Position numbers and translations under genes: made by a program | Notes under the pieces: generated by a model | Database searches by the model: none | What the model was told of the DNA's origin: nothing | What the model saw: only the letters and a program-made list of their open reading frames with translations | Part shown: positions 53,214-61,268 of the stretch, one piece after another | Layout: each line of letters begins with the position of its first letter | Numbering within the stretch: position 1 is the first letter of the stretch | Assembly (NCBI RefSeq): GCF_037572415.1 | Contig: NZ_JBBHLB010000001.1 | Span: forward strand, 186,001 to 250,000 | DNA from: Flavonifractor porci | Lineage (GTDB): Bacteria; Bacillota; Clostridia; Oscillospirales; Oscillospiraceae | Direction: 5' to 3' | DNA: 64,000 nucleotides

Positions 53214-53399
53214 TCCTCAGCCCTCTGGGCCATCTGGTCTGTGAGAAGATCAGGGGTAAACAGCGTCGTTAAGTTCCATATTTTGTTCATCTGGTGCCTT
53301 TTATTGATAAGACCTTGTTTTAAGAAATCGGTTGTGATAGCGTATAGCTGGATTTAGGAAGACACGCGTCAGGCGTGGTATCAGAAAGGGGATCATGGT

Positions 53400-54548
53400 A
53401 TGGCGACCCGCATTGTCCTGAATACGATTTCTTATCATGGAAAGGGTGCGATCGAAAATATCGTGCCTGAGCTCACTTCCCGTGGTTATCAAAAAGCTTT
53501 GGTGTGTACAGATCCGGATCTGGTCCGTTTTGGCGTGGTGGCCAAGGTGACCGATCTGTTGGATAAGGTTGCCTTTGCCTATGAGGTGTATACCGACATC
53601 AAAGCAAACCCCACCATTGAGAATGTGCAGAGCGGGGTGGCTGCTTTCCGGGCCTCCGGCGCCGACTGCATCGTGGCCATTGGCGGAGGCTCCGCTATGG
53701 ATACTGCCAAGGCGGTGGGCATCATTGTCAACAACCCGGAGTTTGCCGATGTGCGCTCCCTGGAGGGTGTGGCTCCCACCAGGAAGCACGCGGTCTTTAC
53801 CATCGCTGTCCCCACTACCGCCGGCACTGCCGCTGAGGTGACCATCAACTATGTCATCACTGATGTGGAGAAGAAGCGTAAGTTTGTGTGTGTGGACGCC
53901 AATGACATCCCCGAGGTGGCTGTGGTGGACCCAGACATGATGTGTTCTATGCCCAAAGGTCTGACCGCTGCCACCGGTATGGACGCCCTGACCCACGCCA
54001 TCGAAGGTTACATTACCAAGGGTGCCTGCACCATCTCTGATATGTTCCATCTGGAGGCCATCCGGCTCATCTCCCAGAGTTTGCGCGGAGCCGTTGAGAA
54101 CACCCCTGAGGGACGAGAAGGCATGGCGCTGGGCCAGTACATCGCTGGCATGGGCTTTTCCAACGTAGGTCTGGGCATTGTCCACTCCATGGCCCATGGC
54201 CTGTCCGCCCTGTATGATACTCCTCACGGCGTAGCCTGTGCCATCCTGCTGCCTACTGGCCTGGAGTATAATGCAGATTACTCTGGTGAGCGTTACCGGG
54301 CTATCGGCAAAGCCATGGGTGTGAGCGGCATCGATGAGATGCCTCTGGAGGAGGCACGCAAAGCTGCCATTGCCGCTGTCAAGCAGCTCTCCACCGATGT
54401 GGGCATCCCCGCCAATCTGAAGGGCATCCTCAAGGAGGAGGATGTACATTTCCTGGCGGAGTCCGCCTTTGCGGATGCCTGTTGTCCCGGAAATCCCAGA
54501 GATACCAGCGTGGAGGAGATCGAGGCTCTTTACAGAAGCCTGATGTAA
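53400..54548 (+). CDS. fucO: Lactaldehyde reductase / 1,2-propanediol oxidoreductase
   Basis: A 382-residue group III alcohol dehydrogenase closely matching E. coli FucO: NNPEFADVRSLEG, PTTAGTAAEVTINYVITD and GQYIAGMGFSNVGLGIVHSM are nearly identical in wording. Metal ligands lie in MDALTHAIEGY and HSMAHGLSALYDTPHG. It reduces lactaldehyde, from fucose or rhamnose breakdown, to 1,2-propanediol, the substrate of the compartment. Upstream 53214-53399 holds no clear promoter. Confidence 0.85.
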   Translation: MATRIVLNTISYHGKGAIENIVPELTSRGYQKALVCTDPDLVRFGVVAKVTDLLDKVAFAYEVYTDIKANPTIENVQSGVAAFRASGADCIVAIGGGSAMDTAKAVGIIVNNPEFADVRSLEGVAPTRKHAVFTIAVPTTAGTAAEVTINYVITDVEKKRKFVCVDANDIPEVAVVDPDMMCSMPKGLTAATGMDALTHAIEGYITKGACTISDMFHLEAIRLISQSLRGAVENTPEGREGMALGQYIAGMGFSNVGLGIVHSMAHGLSALYDTPHGVACAILLPTGLEYNADYSGERYRAIGKAMGVSGIDEMPLEEARKAAIAAVKQLSTDVGIPANLKGILKEEDVHFLAESAFADACCPGNPRDTSVEEIEALYRSLM

Positions 54549-54642
54549 ACTTTACGGATATCTGTTATGAAGAACGCAATGGTATGGTTTTAAAGCCGGT
54601 CAAGCAGGAGCGGCGCCAGGGCTGTTGCGTTTCCAACCAAAG

Positions 54643-54678
54643 ACCGCCGCCTCAGTGCACAGGCATTGAGGCGGCGGT
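54643..54678. other. Hairpin downstream of fucO
   Basis: A perfect 12-bp stem ACCGCCGCCTCA / TGAGGCGGCGGT with a 12-base loop holding GTGCAC. No T-run follows on the plus strand. A probable mRNA end for fucO. The rest of 54549-54845 shows only the candidate promoter at 54799. Confidence 0.5.
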
Positions 54679-54798
54679 TAATCTATATACAGAAACGTTT
54701 ACCAAGCGAGGATCCAAGGGGAAGGGATACTATTCATTCTTCCACGGATAAGCTGAAGCATATGCTCAAGACTATGCCACGGGGCTCCGCAGTCCATC

Positions 54799-54825
54799 AT
54801 AGTATGGCCTTGTTTTGCATAACCT
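54799..54825 (+). promoter_or_regulatory. Candidate sigma-E-type promoter for the recombinase unit
   Basis: ATA (54799-54801), 16 bases, CATAACCT (54818-54825), similar to the mother-cell sigma-E pattern and to the candidate before sigK. It ends 20 bases before the small ORF, making a very short leader. Confidence 0.3.
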
Positions 54826-54845
54826 GCCGAGAAGGGGGTTTGACC

Positions 54846-55034
54846 ATGAATGAGATTGACCGTGAGATCGGGCTAGTCCTTTTGAAGCGACTGTGGCAAC
54901 GGGATTTCATATCAGAGGAACTGTATTATTCCGCCTGCCGTTCCCGTGTTCTTGACAGGAAGTATTTTTCTGGTCATTTTGAAGAGAAAATTTTACAAGA
55001 ACAGAGGGAGGACTGGCGGTATGATGCCCATTAG
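54846..55034 (+). CDS. Small SHOCT-like protein upstream of the recombinase
   Basis: 62 residues, ATG with AGAAGGGGG upstream, overlapping the recombinase start by 14 bases and so translationally coupled. The segment LLKRLWQRDFISEELYYSAC looks like a SHOCT-type helical hairpin; the rest is charged. In Clostridioides difficile a small skin-encoded protein (CD1234) is the directionality factor for excision. By position this ORF is a candidate for such a role, without sequence proof. Confidence 0.6.
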   Translation: MNEIDREIGLVLLKRLWQRDFISEELYYSACRSRVLDRKYFSGHFEEKILQEQREDWRYDAH

Positions 55035-56685
55035 AAGGCTGAGGGAACAGCTGCGGAGGGGAAAGTCCATCTATGACCTTTCGCTGAGGGTTACATATTA
55101 TGCCCGCGTATCCACGGAGAAAGTGGAGCAGCAGGGAAGTTTGGAGAACCAGGTCCAGTACTACACGGAATTCATCCAGAAAAATCCCAACTGGACCTTG
55201 GTACAGGGGTATGTGGATGAGGGAATCTCAGGGACCAGTACCTATAAGCGGGAGAGCTTTTTGCGCATGGTCGACGACGCTCACCGGGGCCTCTTTGACT
55301 TCATCATCACCAAAGAGATCTCTCGTTTTTCCAGAAGCACGCTGGACAGTATCCAGTACACACAGGAGCTGCTGGACGCCAATGTGGGCGTTCTCTTTCA
55401 AAACGATAACATCAATACCCTGGACACCGACAGCGAGTTTCGTTTGGTGGTGATGGCTGGAGTGGCTCAGGATGAAGTGCGAAAGCTGTCTGAGCGCCTG
55501 AAATTCGGGTTCCGGCAGTCCATCAAGAATGGCCATGTGCTGGGCAACAATCGCCTGTGGGGGTACGATAAGAAAAACTGTAAGTTGACCATCATCCCGG
55601 AGCAGGCTGAGGCGGTACGGCTCATTTTTGAACTTTACGCCACCGGGAAGTATGGAATCCGAAAGATTTCCCAGGAGTTGACCAGGCGAGGACACACCAG
55701 CCTGCTGGGCAATGCGTTCAACCAGCTGACCATCAAGCACATTCTGACCAACCCAAAGTACAAAGGGTGGTACTGCGGCAACAAGACTCAGTCGCTGGAC
55801 TACCGCACCAAAAGGAAGGCCTTTTTGGACGAAAGCGAATGGGTTATGTACCCAGATCCCAACATCCCGGCCATTGTCTCGGAAGAGTTGTGGGATCAGG
55901 CAAATGCCATCTTCAAGCAGCGAAGCCGCGAGGTTCGTACAAAATCTACCAGCTATCACAACCGTTATCCATACAGCGGGAAAATTATCTGCGGCAGACA
56001 CGGCACCAGCTTCCATCGTCAGTCCTTTCAGACACAGAAAGGAGAGACGGAGTTCTGGCGCTGCAAGACCTACCGCCAGAAAGGAAAGGAGGGGTGCGAC
56101 CTGCCGGGCATCCGTACCCATGAAGTAGATCTGGTCTTGGCCGACCTGTTTGAGAAGGTCGTTACAGAGAAAAAACAGATCATACGGTTGGTACTGGACA
56201 GCATTGGGGAAACCTCCTGCGACATAGATTACTTTGCTCAGATCGGGCGGATCGATGTACAGATCAGTCAGATCGAGGAGAAGAAAGATAAGCTGCTGGA
56301 GCTGAGCATGGCGGACGCCATTACCATCCAGGAGTTTAAGGAACGAAACGGACGCTTCAATCGTCAAATTTCTGCTCTGCAGGAACAGAGAATGTCTCTG
56401 TGTCAACAAGAACAAAGGAAAAAAAGTACGGAGGTCGACCCAAAACTCCTGGAAGAAGCCCTGTGGGAGGAATTGAACTTCACAAACGGGATCCACTCCG
56501 AAGTAGTGGCAGCCATACTGGATCACATTGTGGTACTGGAGCAAAGCGACGATAAGCAACTTTATTTAGAGATCTATCTCCGGCTGGGGCAGCAGGCTTC
56601 AGCCCATTTTCAGCGGGGCGGATCAGTCTCTTGCAATAATCCTTTAAGAAGTACTATACCCCCAACGGGGACCAGGACGACCTGA
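55021..56685 (+). CDS. spoIVCA: Large serine recombinase (SpoIVCA-like)
   Basis: A 554-residue recombinase. Catalytic domain with Ser in YYARVSTEKVEQQGSLENQ and Arg residues in EISRFSRSTLDS; recombinase domain around RLWGYDKKNCKLTIIPEQAE; zinc-ribbon-like ICGRHGTSFHRQ with later CKTY and GCDLPG; a coiled coil (IDVQISQIEEKKDKLLEL); and a C-terminal tail. ATG 55021 has GGGAGG upstream. The frame runs through the right att core into sigK, so its last 14 codons would change on excision. It should rejoin sigK by deleting the element in the mother cell. Confidence 0.9.
   Translation: MMPIRRLREQLRRGKSIYDLSLRVTYYARVSTEKVEQQGSLENQVQYYTEFIQKNPNWTLVQGYVDEGISGTSTYKRESFLRMVDDAHRGLFDFIITKEISRFSRSTLDSIQYTQELLDANVGVLFQNDNINTLDTDSEFRLVVMAGVAQDEVRKLSERLKFGFRQSIKNGHVLGNNRLWGYDKKNCKLTIIPEQAEAVRLIFELYATGKYGIRKISQELTRRGHTSLLGNAFNQLTIKHILTNPKYKGWYCGNKTQSLDYRTKRKAFLDESEWVMYPDPNIPAIVSEELWDQANAIFKQRSREVRTKSTSYHNRYPYSGKIICGRHGTSFHRQSFQTQKGETEFWRCKTYRQKGKEGCDLPGIRTHEVDLVLADLFEKVVTEKKQIIRLVLDSIGETSCDIDYFAQIGRIDVQISQIEEKKDKLLELSMADAITIQEFKERNGRFNRQISALQEQRMSLCQQEQRKKSTEVDPKLLEEALWEELNFTNGIHSEVVAAILDHIVVLEQSDDKQLYLEIYLRLGQQASAHFQRGGSVSCNNPLRSTIPPTGTRTT
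56644..56651 (+). repeat. Right attachment core (TTAAGAAG)
   Basis: A direct copy of 29481-29488, lying inside the 3' end of the recombinase frame and immediately before the sigK 3' half. Confidence 0.8.
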
Positions 56686-57143
56686 TCTCCATTGGTACCA
56701 TTGGCCTGATTAAAGGGATTGGTACCTTTAAACCAGATAAAAAAGTACGGCTGGCCACCTATGCGTCCCGCTGCATTGAAAATGAGATCCTTATGCATTT
56801 TCGTGCCCAGCGTAAGACCCAGGGGGAGGTATCCCTGTCGGATGCCATTGATGGAGACGGGGACGGGAATTCGCTTTCACTGATGGATACCATTAGCGTG
56901 GATGACGATATGCTGGAGGAGCTGGATGCTAGAGACGCGTGTATTCAGGTGCGGGAATGTGTCAAACGGTGCCTGGATGCCCGGGAGGCCGCTATTATTA
57001 CCCTCCGTTATGGGCTCAATGACCGTAAGCCCTTGACTCAGCGGGAGGTAGCCGCCCAATGCGGCATTTCGCGGTCCTATGTATCCCGCATTGAAAAAAA
57101 GGCGTTGAAAAAGCTGGAGACAGCAATGGGGACCCAGCGGTAG
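56652..57143 (+). CDS. sigK: sigK 3' half (interrupted)
   Basis: 164 codons including the stop, with no start of its own. It continues region 2 (YYTPNGDQDDLISIGTIGLI, LATYASRCIENEILMHF) and holds region 4 with LTQREVAAQCGISRSYVSRI. It matches sigma-K and related sporulation sigma factors. With 29285-29488 it forms one uninterrupted frame once the element is removed. Both halves are free of frameshifts, so the system looks functional. Confidence 0.92.
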   Translation, partial: YYTPNGDQDDLISIGTIGLIKGIGTFKPDKKVRLATYASRCIENEILMHFRAQRKTQGEVSLSDAIDGDGDGNSLSLMDTISVDDDMLEELDARDACIQVRECVKRCLDAREAAIITLRYGLNDRKPLTQREVAAQCGISRSYVSRIEKKALKKLETAMGTQR

Positions 57144-57146
57144 GAC

Positions 57147-57176
57147 TTTACGCAGGGGTAATAATTGGGTTATAAT
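57147..57176 (+). promoter_or_regulatory. Putative promoter of the ECF sigma operon
   Basis: TTTACG, 18-bp spacer, perfect TATAAT (57171-57176), about 100 bases before the start. Confidence 0.35.
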
Positions 57177-57278
57177 AACAATAGTTGTTTTACCCTCGTG
57201 CAGATGGCAAAATTATTCTGACTTTTGTGCAATAAAATGCCTGTGTTTTGCATTCTACCAATGGGAGGAGAGGAAACT

Positions 57279-57860
57279 ATGCTGATCCTGCTGGATACCA
57301 TGGCGGAGGAGAGCCGCCGGGCGACCGCTCCGGATGTGCTGGAGCCGTTGCTGGTCAGGATGCAGACCGGAGAGCAGGGGGCCCTGGCGGAACTCTATCA
57401 CCATACCCGGACCGCTGTATACGGTCTTGCCCTCTCCTATCTTAAGAATACTCATGACGCGGAGGATGTGACGCAGGATACCTTTGTGCGGGTGTGGGAA
57501 AACGTCCATCAATACCAGTCCCGCGGCACACCGCTGGCGTGGGTACTCACTGTTGCCCGTAATCTGGCGCTAATGAAGCTGCGGGAGCGGGGCAAAACGG
57601 AGGAACTGGAGCCGGAATCCTGGGAACGGCTGGCCGCGGACAGCCCTCTGGTAACGGTGGAGGACCGGCAGGTACTCCGGGCCGCGCTGGAAGGTCTGAC
57701 CGATGAGGAGCGCCAGGTAGTGACCCTCCACGCGGTCACCGGCTGGAAACATAAAGAGATCGCGCATTTGTTGGATCTGCCGCTGTCTACGGTGCTGTCG
57801 AAGTACCGCCGGGCATTGCAGAAGCTGCGGACCATACTGGAAGGGGGTGAGAAACCGTGA
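57279..57860 (+). CDS. ECF-type RNA polymerase sigma factor
   Basis: A 193-residue sigma factor. Region 2 ALSYLKNTHDAEDVTQDTFV and WVLTVARNLALMKLR, region 4 LTDEERQVVTLHAVTGWKHK and LPLSTVLSKYRRALQKL. ATG 57279 has GGGAGGAG upstream. It overlaps the next gene by four bases (GTGA), which encodes a membrane anti-sigma-like protein, its likely regulator. Confidence 0.9.
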   Translation: MLILLDTMAEESRRATAPDVLEPLLVRMQTGEQGALAELYHHTRTAVYGLALSYLKNTHDAEDVTQDTFVRVWENVHQYQSRGTPLAWVLTVARNLALMKLRERGKTEELEPESWERLAADSPLVTVEDRQVLRAALEGLTDEERQVVTLHAVTGWKHKEIAHLLDLPLSTVLSKYRRALQKLRTILEGGEKP

Positions 57861-59077
57861 ACGATCAGGAACTGGAGCGTAAACTCCATGCTGTACTGGA
57901 GCACGCCGCGCCTGACGATGTGGAGGCGGTGCTTGCTCGCTTGGGACCCCAAAATGGGAAGATCATTCCGATTTCCGCACCCAAACGGCGAAAGCACATC
58001 CTACCCTGGATCGCGGCTGCCTGCCTGGCGCTTGCCATTGGCGGCGGTGTGGCCGGAGTGCGGTATCAGCAGGCCAACGCGGTAGCCTCTGTGGTTTCCC
58101 TTGACGTGAATCCCTGTGTCCGGCTGGAGGTGAACCGGGCGGAAAAGGTTCTTTCCGCTATCCCGGTCAATGATGATGCCAATCAGATTCTGGACGGTAT
58201 GGACTTGACCGGTACCGACCTGGATGTGGCGGTCAATGCCATTATCGGCTCTCTGCTGAAGCATGGATATGTGGATGAACTGGCCAATTCCGTACTGGTC
58301 TCGGTGGAGGATGATGATCTGACCCGGGGCGCCGCGCTGGAAGAGAAGCTGACAGGAGAGATTTCCCAGGTCTTGGAGTCGGCTTCTATTAACGGCGCCA
58401 TCCTGTCCCAGAGCTTCGCTACAGACGATACCTTACAGCAGAAGGCGGAAGAATACGGAATCTCTCAGGGCAAGGCCGCATTGATCCAGACGTTGGTAGA
58501 CAGCAGTTCCCACCTGACCTTTGAGTCTCTGGTGGGCTTGTCCATCAATGAACTGAACCTGTTGGCCAATTCCGAGGCCGCTGCCGACCTGACGGGCCAG
58601 AGCGGTGAGCAGGAAATCATCCGTTCTATTGGCACCGCAAGCCAGGGCGGCTATGTGGGCGTGGATGCCGCCACCCAGACGGCGTTGACTCATGCAGGCG
58701 TTCAGCGGACCAAGCTGGACTACCTGGAAGCTGACTATGACTATGAAGATGGCCGGATGGTTTATGAGGTAGAATTCAGCGTGAATGGTATAGAGTATGA
58801 GTATGATATCGACGCAGCCACCGGCGCTATTATCAAGGCGGAGCGGGAGGGACAGACCCAACAGCCGCAGGGCGGTTCCTCCGGTACCATCAGCAGTCAG
58901 CAGGCCAGAGAGATTGCCCTGTCCAATGCCGGTGTAGCGCTGGCAGAGGCGGCGGAGCTGGAAGTGGAATTGGACGACGGCTGCTATAAGGTAGAGTTTA
59001 AAGCAGGCGGATATGAATATGAGTACAAGATCAGCGTTACCGACGGCAGCATCCTCGGAGCCGAACGGGATGACTGA
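57857..59077 (+). CDS. RsgI-like membrane anti-sigma factor with two PepSY-like domains
   Basis: 406 residues from GTG. A cytoplasmic N-terminus (1-48) is followed by one span (about 50-68) and an RsgI-type domain beginning ASVVSLDVNPCVRLEV. It contains Asn85-Pro86, the dipeptide at which RsgI proteins are known to self-cleave. The C-terminus has two PepSY-like repeats (about 265-330 and 345-405; YEVEFSVNGIEYEYDIDAAT and YKVEFKAGGYEYEYKISVTD). It probably holds the upstream sigma factor inactive. Confidence 0.82.
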   Translation: MNDQELERKLHAVLEHAAPDDVEAVLARLGPQNGKIIPISAPKRRKHILPWIAAACLALAIGGGVAGVRYQQANAVASVVSLDVNPCVRLEVNRAEKVLSAIPVNDDANQILDGMDLTGTDLDVAVNAIIGSLLKHGYVDELANSVLVSVEDDDLTRGAALEEKLTGEISQVLESASINGAILSQSFATDDTLQQKAEEYGISQGKAALIQTLVDSSSHLTFESLVGLSINELNLLANSEAAADLTGQSGEQEIIRSIGTASQGGYVGVDAATQTALTHAGVQRTKLDYLEADYDYEDGRMVYEVEFSVNGIEYEYDIDAATGAIIKAEREGQTQQPQGGSSGTISSQQAREIALSNAGVALAEAAELEVELDDGCYKVEFKAGGYEYEYKISVTDGSILGAERDD

Positions 59078-59090
59078 ACAGAGTGTTTTC

Positions 59091-59126
59091 AAAAATCGGG
59101 CAGCCATAGGGCTGCCCGATTTTTTT
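59091..59126 (+). terminator. Terminator of the sigma/anti-sigma operon
   Basis: A perfect 15-bp stem (59091-59105 and 59110-59124, loop ATAG), running into T7. Confidence 0.92.
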
Positions 59127-59150
59127 GCATAAAGAGGATACCTTCCTCCC

Positions 59151-59205
59151 TTGACAACCTATACCCCTATGGGTATAATGTGGGTGAAGATACCTGTGGG
59201 GGTAT
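59151..59205 (+). promoter_or_regulatory. P-type ATPase promoter with two CsoR-type operators
   Basis: TTGACA (59151-59156), 17-bp spacer, TATAAT (59174-59179). The spacer holds the palindrome ATACCCCTATGGGTAT (59161-59176) overlapping the -10, and a second, ATACCTGTGGGGGTAT, lies at 59190-59205. Both fit the TACC-Nx-GGTA pattern of CsoR/RcnR-family metal repressors. Confidence 0.75.
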
Positions 59206-59219
59206 AGGAGGCGAATAAT

Positions 59220-61088
59220 ATGAAAAAACTGGAGGCCATATTAGAGTGGGGCGGTGTCCGCAAGGATATCACACTGCTCATTCTTTCCGGACTGGCTCTG
59301 TTAGCCAGCATTCTGTGGGAAGGGATGCTGCCGGTAGACCCGGCCTGGATAGCCATTGTGCTGTGCGGCCTGCCCATCCTTTTGGAGGCTGTTATCGGGC
59401 TGATCACTGCTTTTGACATCAAGGCTGATGTACTGGTTTCTATCGCTCTGGTGGCATCGGTGGTTATCGGGGAGCACTTTGCTGCCGGTGAAGTGGCACT
59501 CATTATGCAGCTAGGGGCTCTGTTGGAGGATATGACGGTGGCCCGAGCCCGAGCGGGCATTGAAAAGCTGGTGAAACTGACACCCCGCACTGCCCGTCGC
59601 TTGACCGGCTGCGGCGAAGAGGTGGTGCCCGCGGAGACGGTTCAGGTAGGGGAATTGCTGCGGGTACTGCCTGGTGAGACCATTCCTGTGGATGGGATCA
59701 TAAGGGACGGGCGCACCTCTGTGGATCAGTCGATCATGACGGGAGAATCTTTGCCGGTGGACAAGGCTCCGGGCGACCGGGTTTCCAGCGGCACGGTTAA
59801 CCAATATGGAGCCTTTACCATGGAGGCTGCCCGGGTGGGGGAGGACAGTTCCATCCAGCGGATGGTGCGGCTGGTGCAGTCGGCTGATGCAGGCAAAGCG
59901 AAAATCGTGGGATTGGCTGATCGATGGGCCACCTGGATCGTGGTGATTGCTCTGTCTGCCGCCGTTATCACCGGCTTTGTTACTGGGGAGCTGATCCGGG
60001 CTGTGACCATTTTGGTGGTATTCTGTCCCTGCGCGCTGGTGCTGGCTACCCCCACCGCCATTATGGCGGCCATTGGCAACGCCACTCGCCACGGGTTCCT
60101 GATACGGGAGGGAGATGCGCTGGAGCGGTTGGCCGGAGTCTGCTGTGTGGCGTTTGACAAGACAGGTACTCTGACATTAGGACAGCTGCGGGTGATGGCG
60201 GTACTCCCCTTGAACGGGCGGACGGAGGAACAAGTGTGGGCCGGGGCCCTGGGCCTGGAGTCCTGGTCGGAGCATCCTCTGGGCAAAGCGGTTACCGCTG
60301 ATGGACGGGAGCGATTTCCTGGGCTGATCCTGAAGGGGGAGAGGGTGGAGGTGCTGCCTGGCCTGGGCCTGAAGGGCGTCGTGGAAGACAGAAACCTATG
60401 GGCAGGCAATCTGGCGCTGATGGAGCAGTTGGGTGTGCCCATGCCCCAGGAGGCGGAGGACTTTGTTCAGGCCCGGCTGGACGAGGGGTGTACCCTTATC
60501 TATCTGGCGGAGGAAGGAACGCTGATTGGGGTGATGGCGCTGGCCGACACCCTGCGGCCCGATGCGGCGGAAACCATCCGGGCGGTAAAAAAGGCCGGTG
60601 TGCAGCCTGTGCTGCTGACAGGGGATCATCCCAGTGCTGCCGGGTACGTCGCGGGGTTGCTGAATATCCGGGAGGTGCAGGCAGGCTGCCTGCCGGAGGA
60701 CAAGCTGAGCTGGATCGCCCGGACACAGGAAAAGGGCAGCCCGGTGTGCATGATCGGTGACGGTATCAACGACGCCCCCGCGCTGAAGCGGGCTATGGTG
60801 GGAATCGCTATGGGGAGCGTGGGCAGCGATATTGCCGTGGACGCCGCCGATATGGCCCTGGTGGGGGACGATCTGCGGCAGCTGCCCCATCTGCTTCGGC
60901 TGGCCCGGCGAATGATGGTCACCATCAAGTGCAATCTGACCTTCTCCATGGCGCTGAACTTTGCAGCCATTGCCCTGGCCATTACCGGTATTCTGAATCC
61001 TGTGGTAGGAGCGCTGGTTCACAATGCGGGCTCAGTGGTGGTTATTGTCAATTCCGCCCTGCTGCTGCGGTGGCACAAAGGGGCGTAA
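59220..61088 (+). CDS. Heavy-metal P1B-type ATPase
   Basis: A 622-residue pump. Actuator motif TGES, transmembrane CPC in VVFCPCALVLATPTA, phosphorylation site FDKTGTLTLG, hinge GDGINDAPALK. There is no N-terminal heavy-metal-associated domain. The final-helix motif HNAGSVVVIVNS is not clearly of the copper or zinc class, so the metal is uncertain. The CsoR-like operators favour copper or a related ion. ATG with AGGAGG upstream. Confidence 0.88.
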   Translation: MKKLEAILEWGGVRKDITLLILSGLALLASILWEGMLPVDPAWIAIVLCGLPILLEAVIGLITAFDIKADVLVSIALVASVVIGEHFAAGEVALIMQLGALLEDMTVARARAGIEKLVKLTPRTARRLTGCGEEVVPAETVQVGELLRVLPGETIPVDGIIRDGRTSVDQSIMTGESLPVDKAPGDRVSSGTVNQYGAFTMEAARVGEDSSIQRMVRLVQSADAGKAKIVGLADRWATWIVVIALSAAVITGFVTGELIRAVTILVVFCPCALVLATPTAIMAAIGNATRHGFLIREGDALERLAGVCCVAFDKTGTLTLGQLRVMAVLPLNGRTEEQVWAGALGLESWSEHPLGKAVTADGRERFPGLILKGERVEVLPGLGLKGVVEDRNLWAGNLALMEQLGVPMPQEAEDFVQARLDEGCTLIYLAEEGTLIGVMALADTLRPDAAETIRAVKKAGVQPVLLTGDHPSAAGYVAGLLNIREVQAGCLPEDKLSWIARTQEKGSPVCMIGDGINDAPALKRAMVGIAMGSVGSDIAVDAADMALVGDDLRQLPHLLRLARRMMVTIKCNLTFSMALNFAAIALAITGILNPVVGALVHNAGSVVVIVNSALLLRWHKGA

Positions 61089-61099
61089 AAGGGGAAAAG

Positions 61100-61146
61100 G
61101 GGCACTGTTCCCGCTTTTTAGAAGGCGGGAACAGTGCCCTTGGCAA
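61100..61146 (+). terminator. Terminator after the P-type ATPase gene
   Basis: A perfect 15-bp stem GGGCACTGTTCCCGC with its complement (61100-61114 and 61125-61139), followed by TTGGCAATTTTT. Confidence 0.8.
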
Positions 61147-61268
61147 TTTTTACAGGAAGGGAGGGAGAGAATACGAATAATTTGAAAAACTTTAGCCTAA
61201 CCTCTATGCAAAAATGGAAAACTATATTAAAATAAGATAGCATGATTTTCCGAAAAGGGGTTGAACAT

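Larger units (their letters stand above)
29481..56651. mobile_element. sigK-intervening (skin) element carrying a Pdu microcompartment locus
   Basis: Two direct copies of TTAAGAAG, 27,163 bases apart, bound a segment that splits sigK exactly in frame. A SpoIVCA-like large serine recombinase lies at the right end and reads toward sigK. Known skin elements of Bacillus and Clostridioides are phage-derived and excised only in the mother cell. Here I see no phage structural, replication or lysis gene. The cargo is a propanediol microcompartment operon with its own regulators, plus a purine permease and fucO. The end regions (29,490-31,100 and 54,550-56,640) look AT-richer than the pdu genes. Confidence 0.9.

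Noticed and set aside
33558..53260. A shared operator: GGTCTG motif before pduA (33561) and before fucO (53236)
   Set aside because: Only about 11 of 18 bases agree, the distance to a promoter differs, and chance cannot be excluded.
29489..56643. Hidden phage genes (capsid, terminase, lysis) in the element
   Set aside because: All sizeable frames are accounted for by metabolic, shell, transport, regulatory or recombinase genes.
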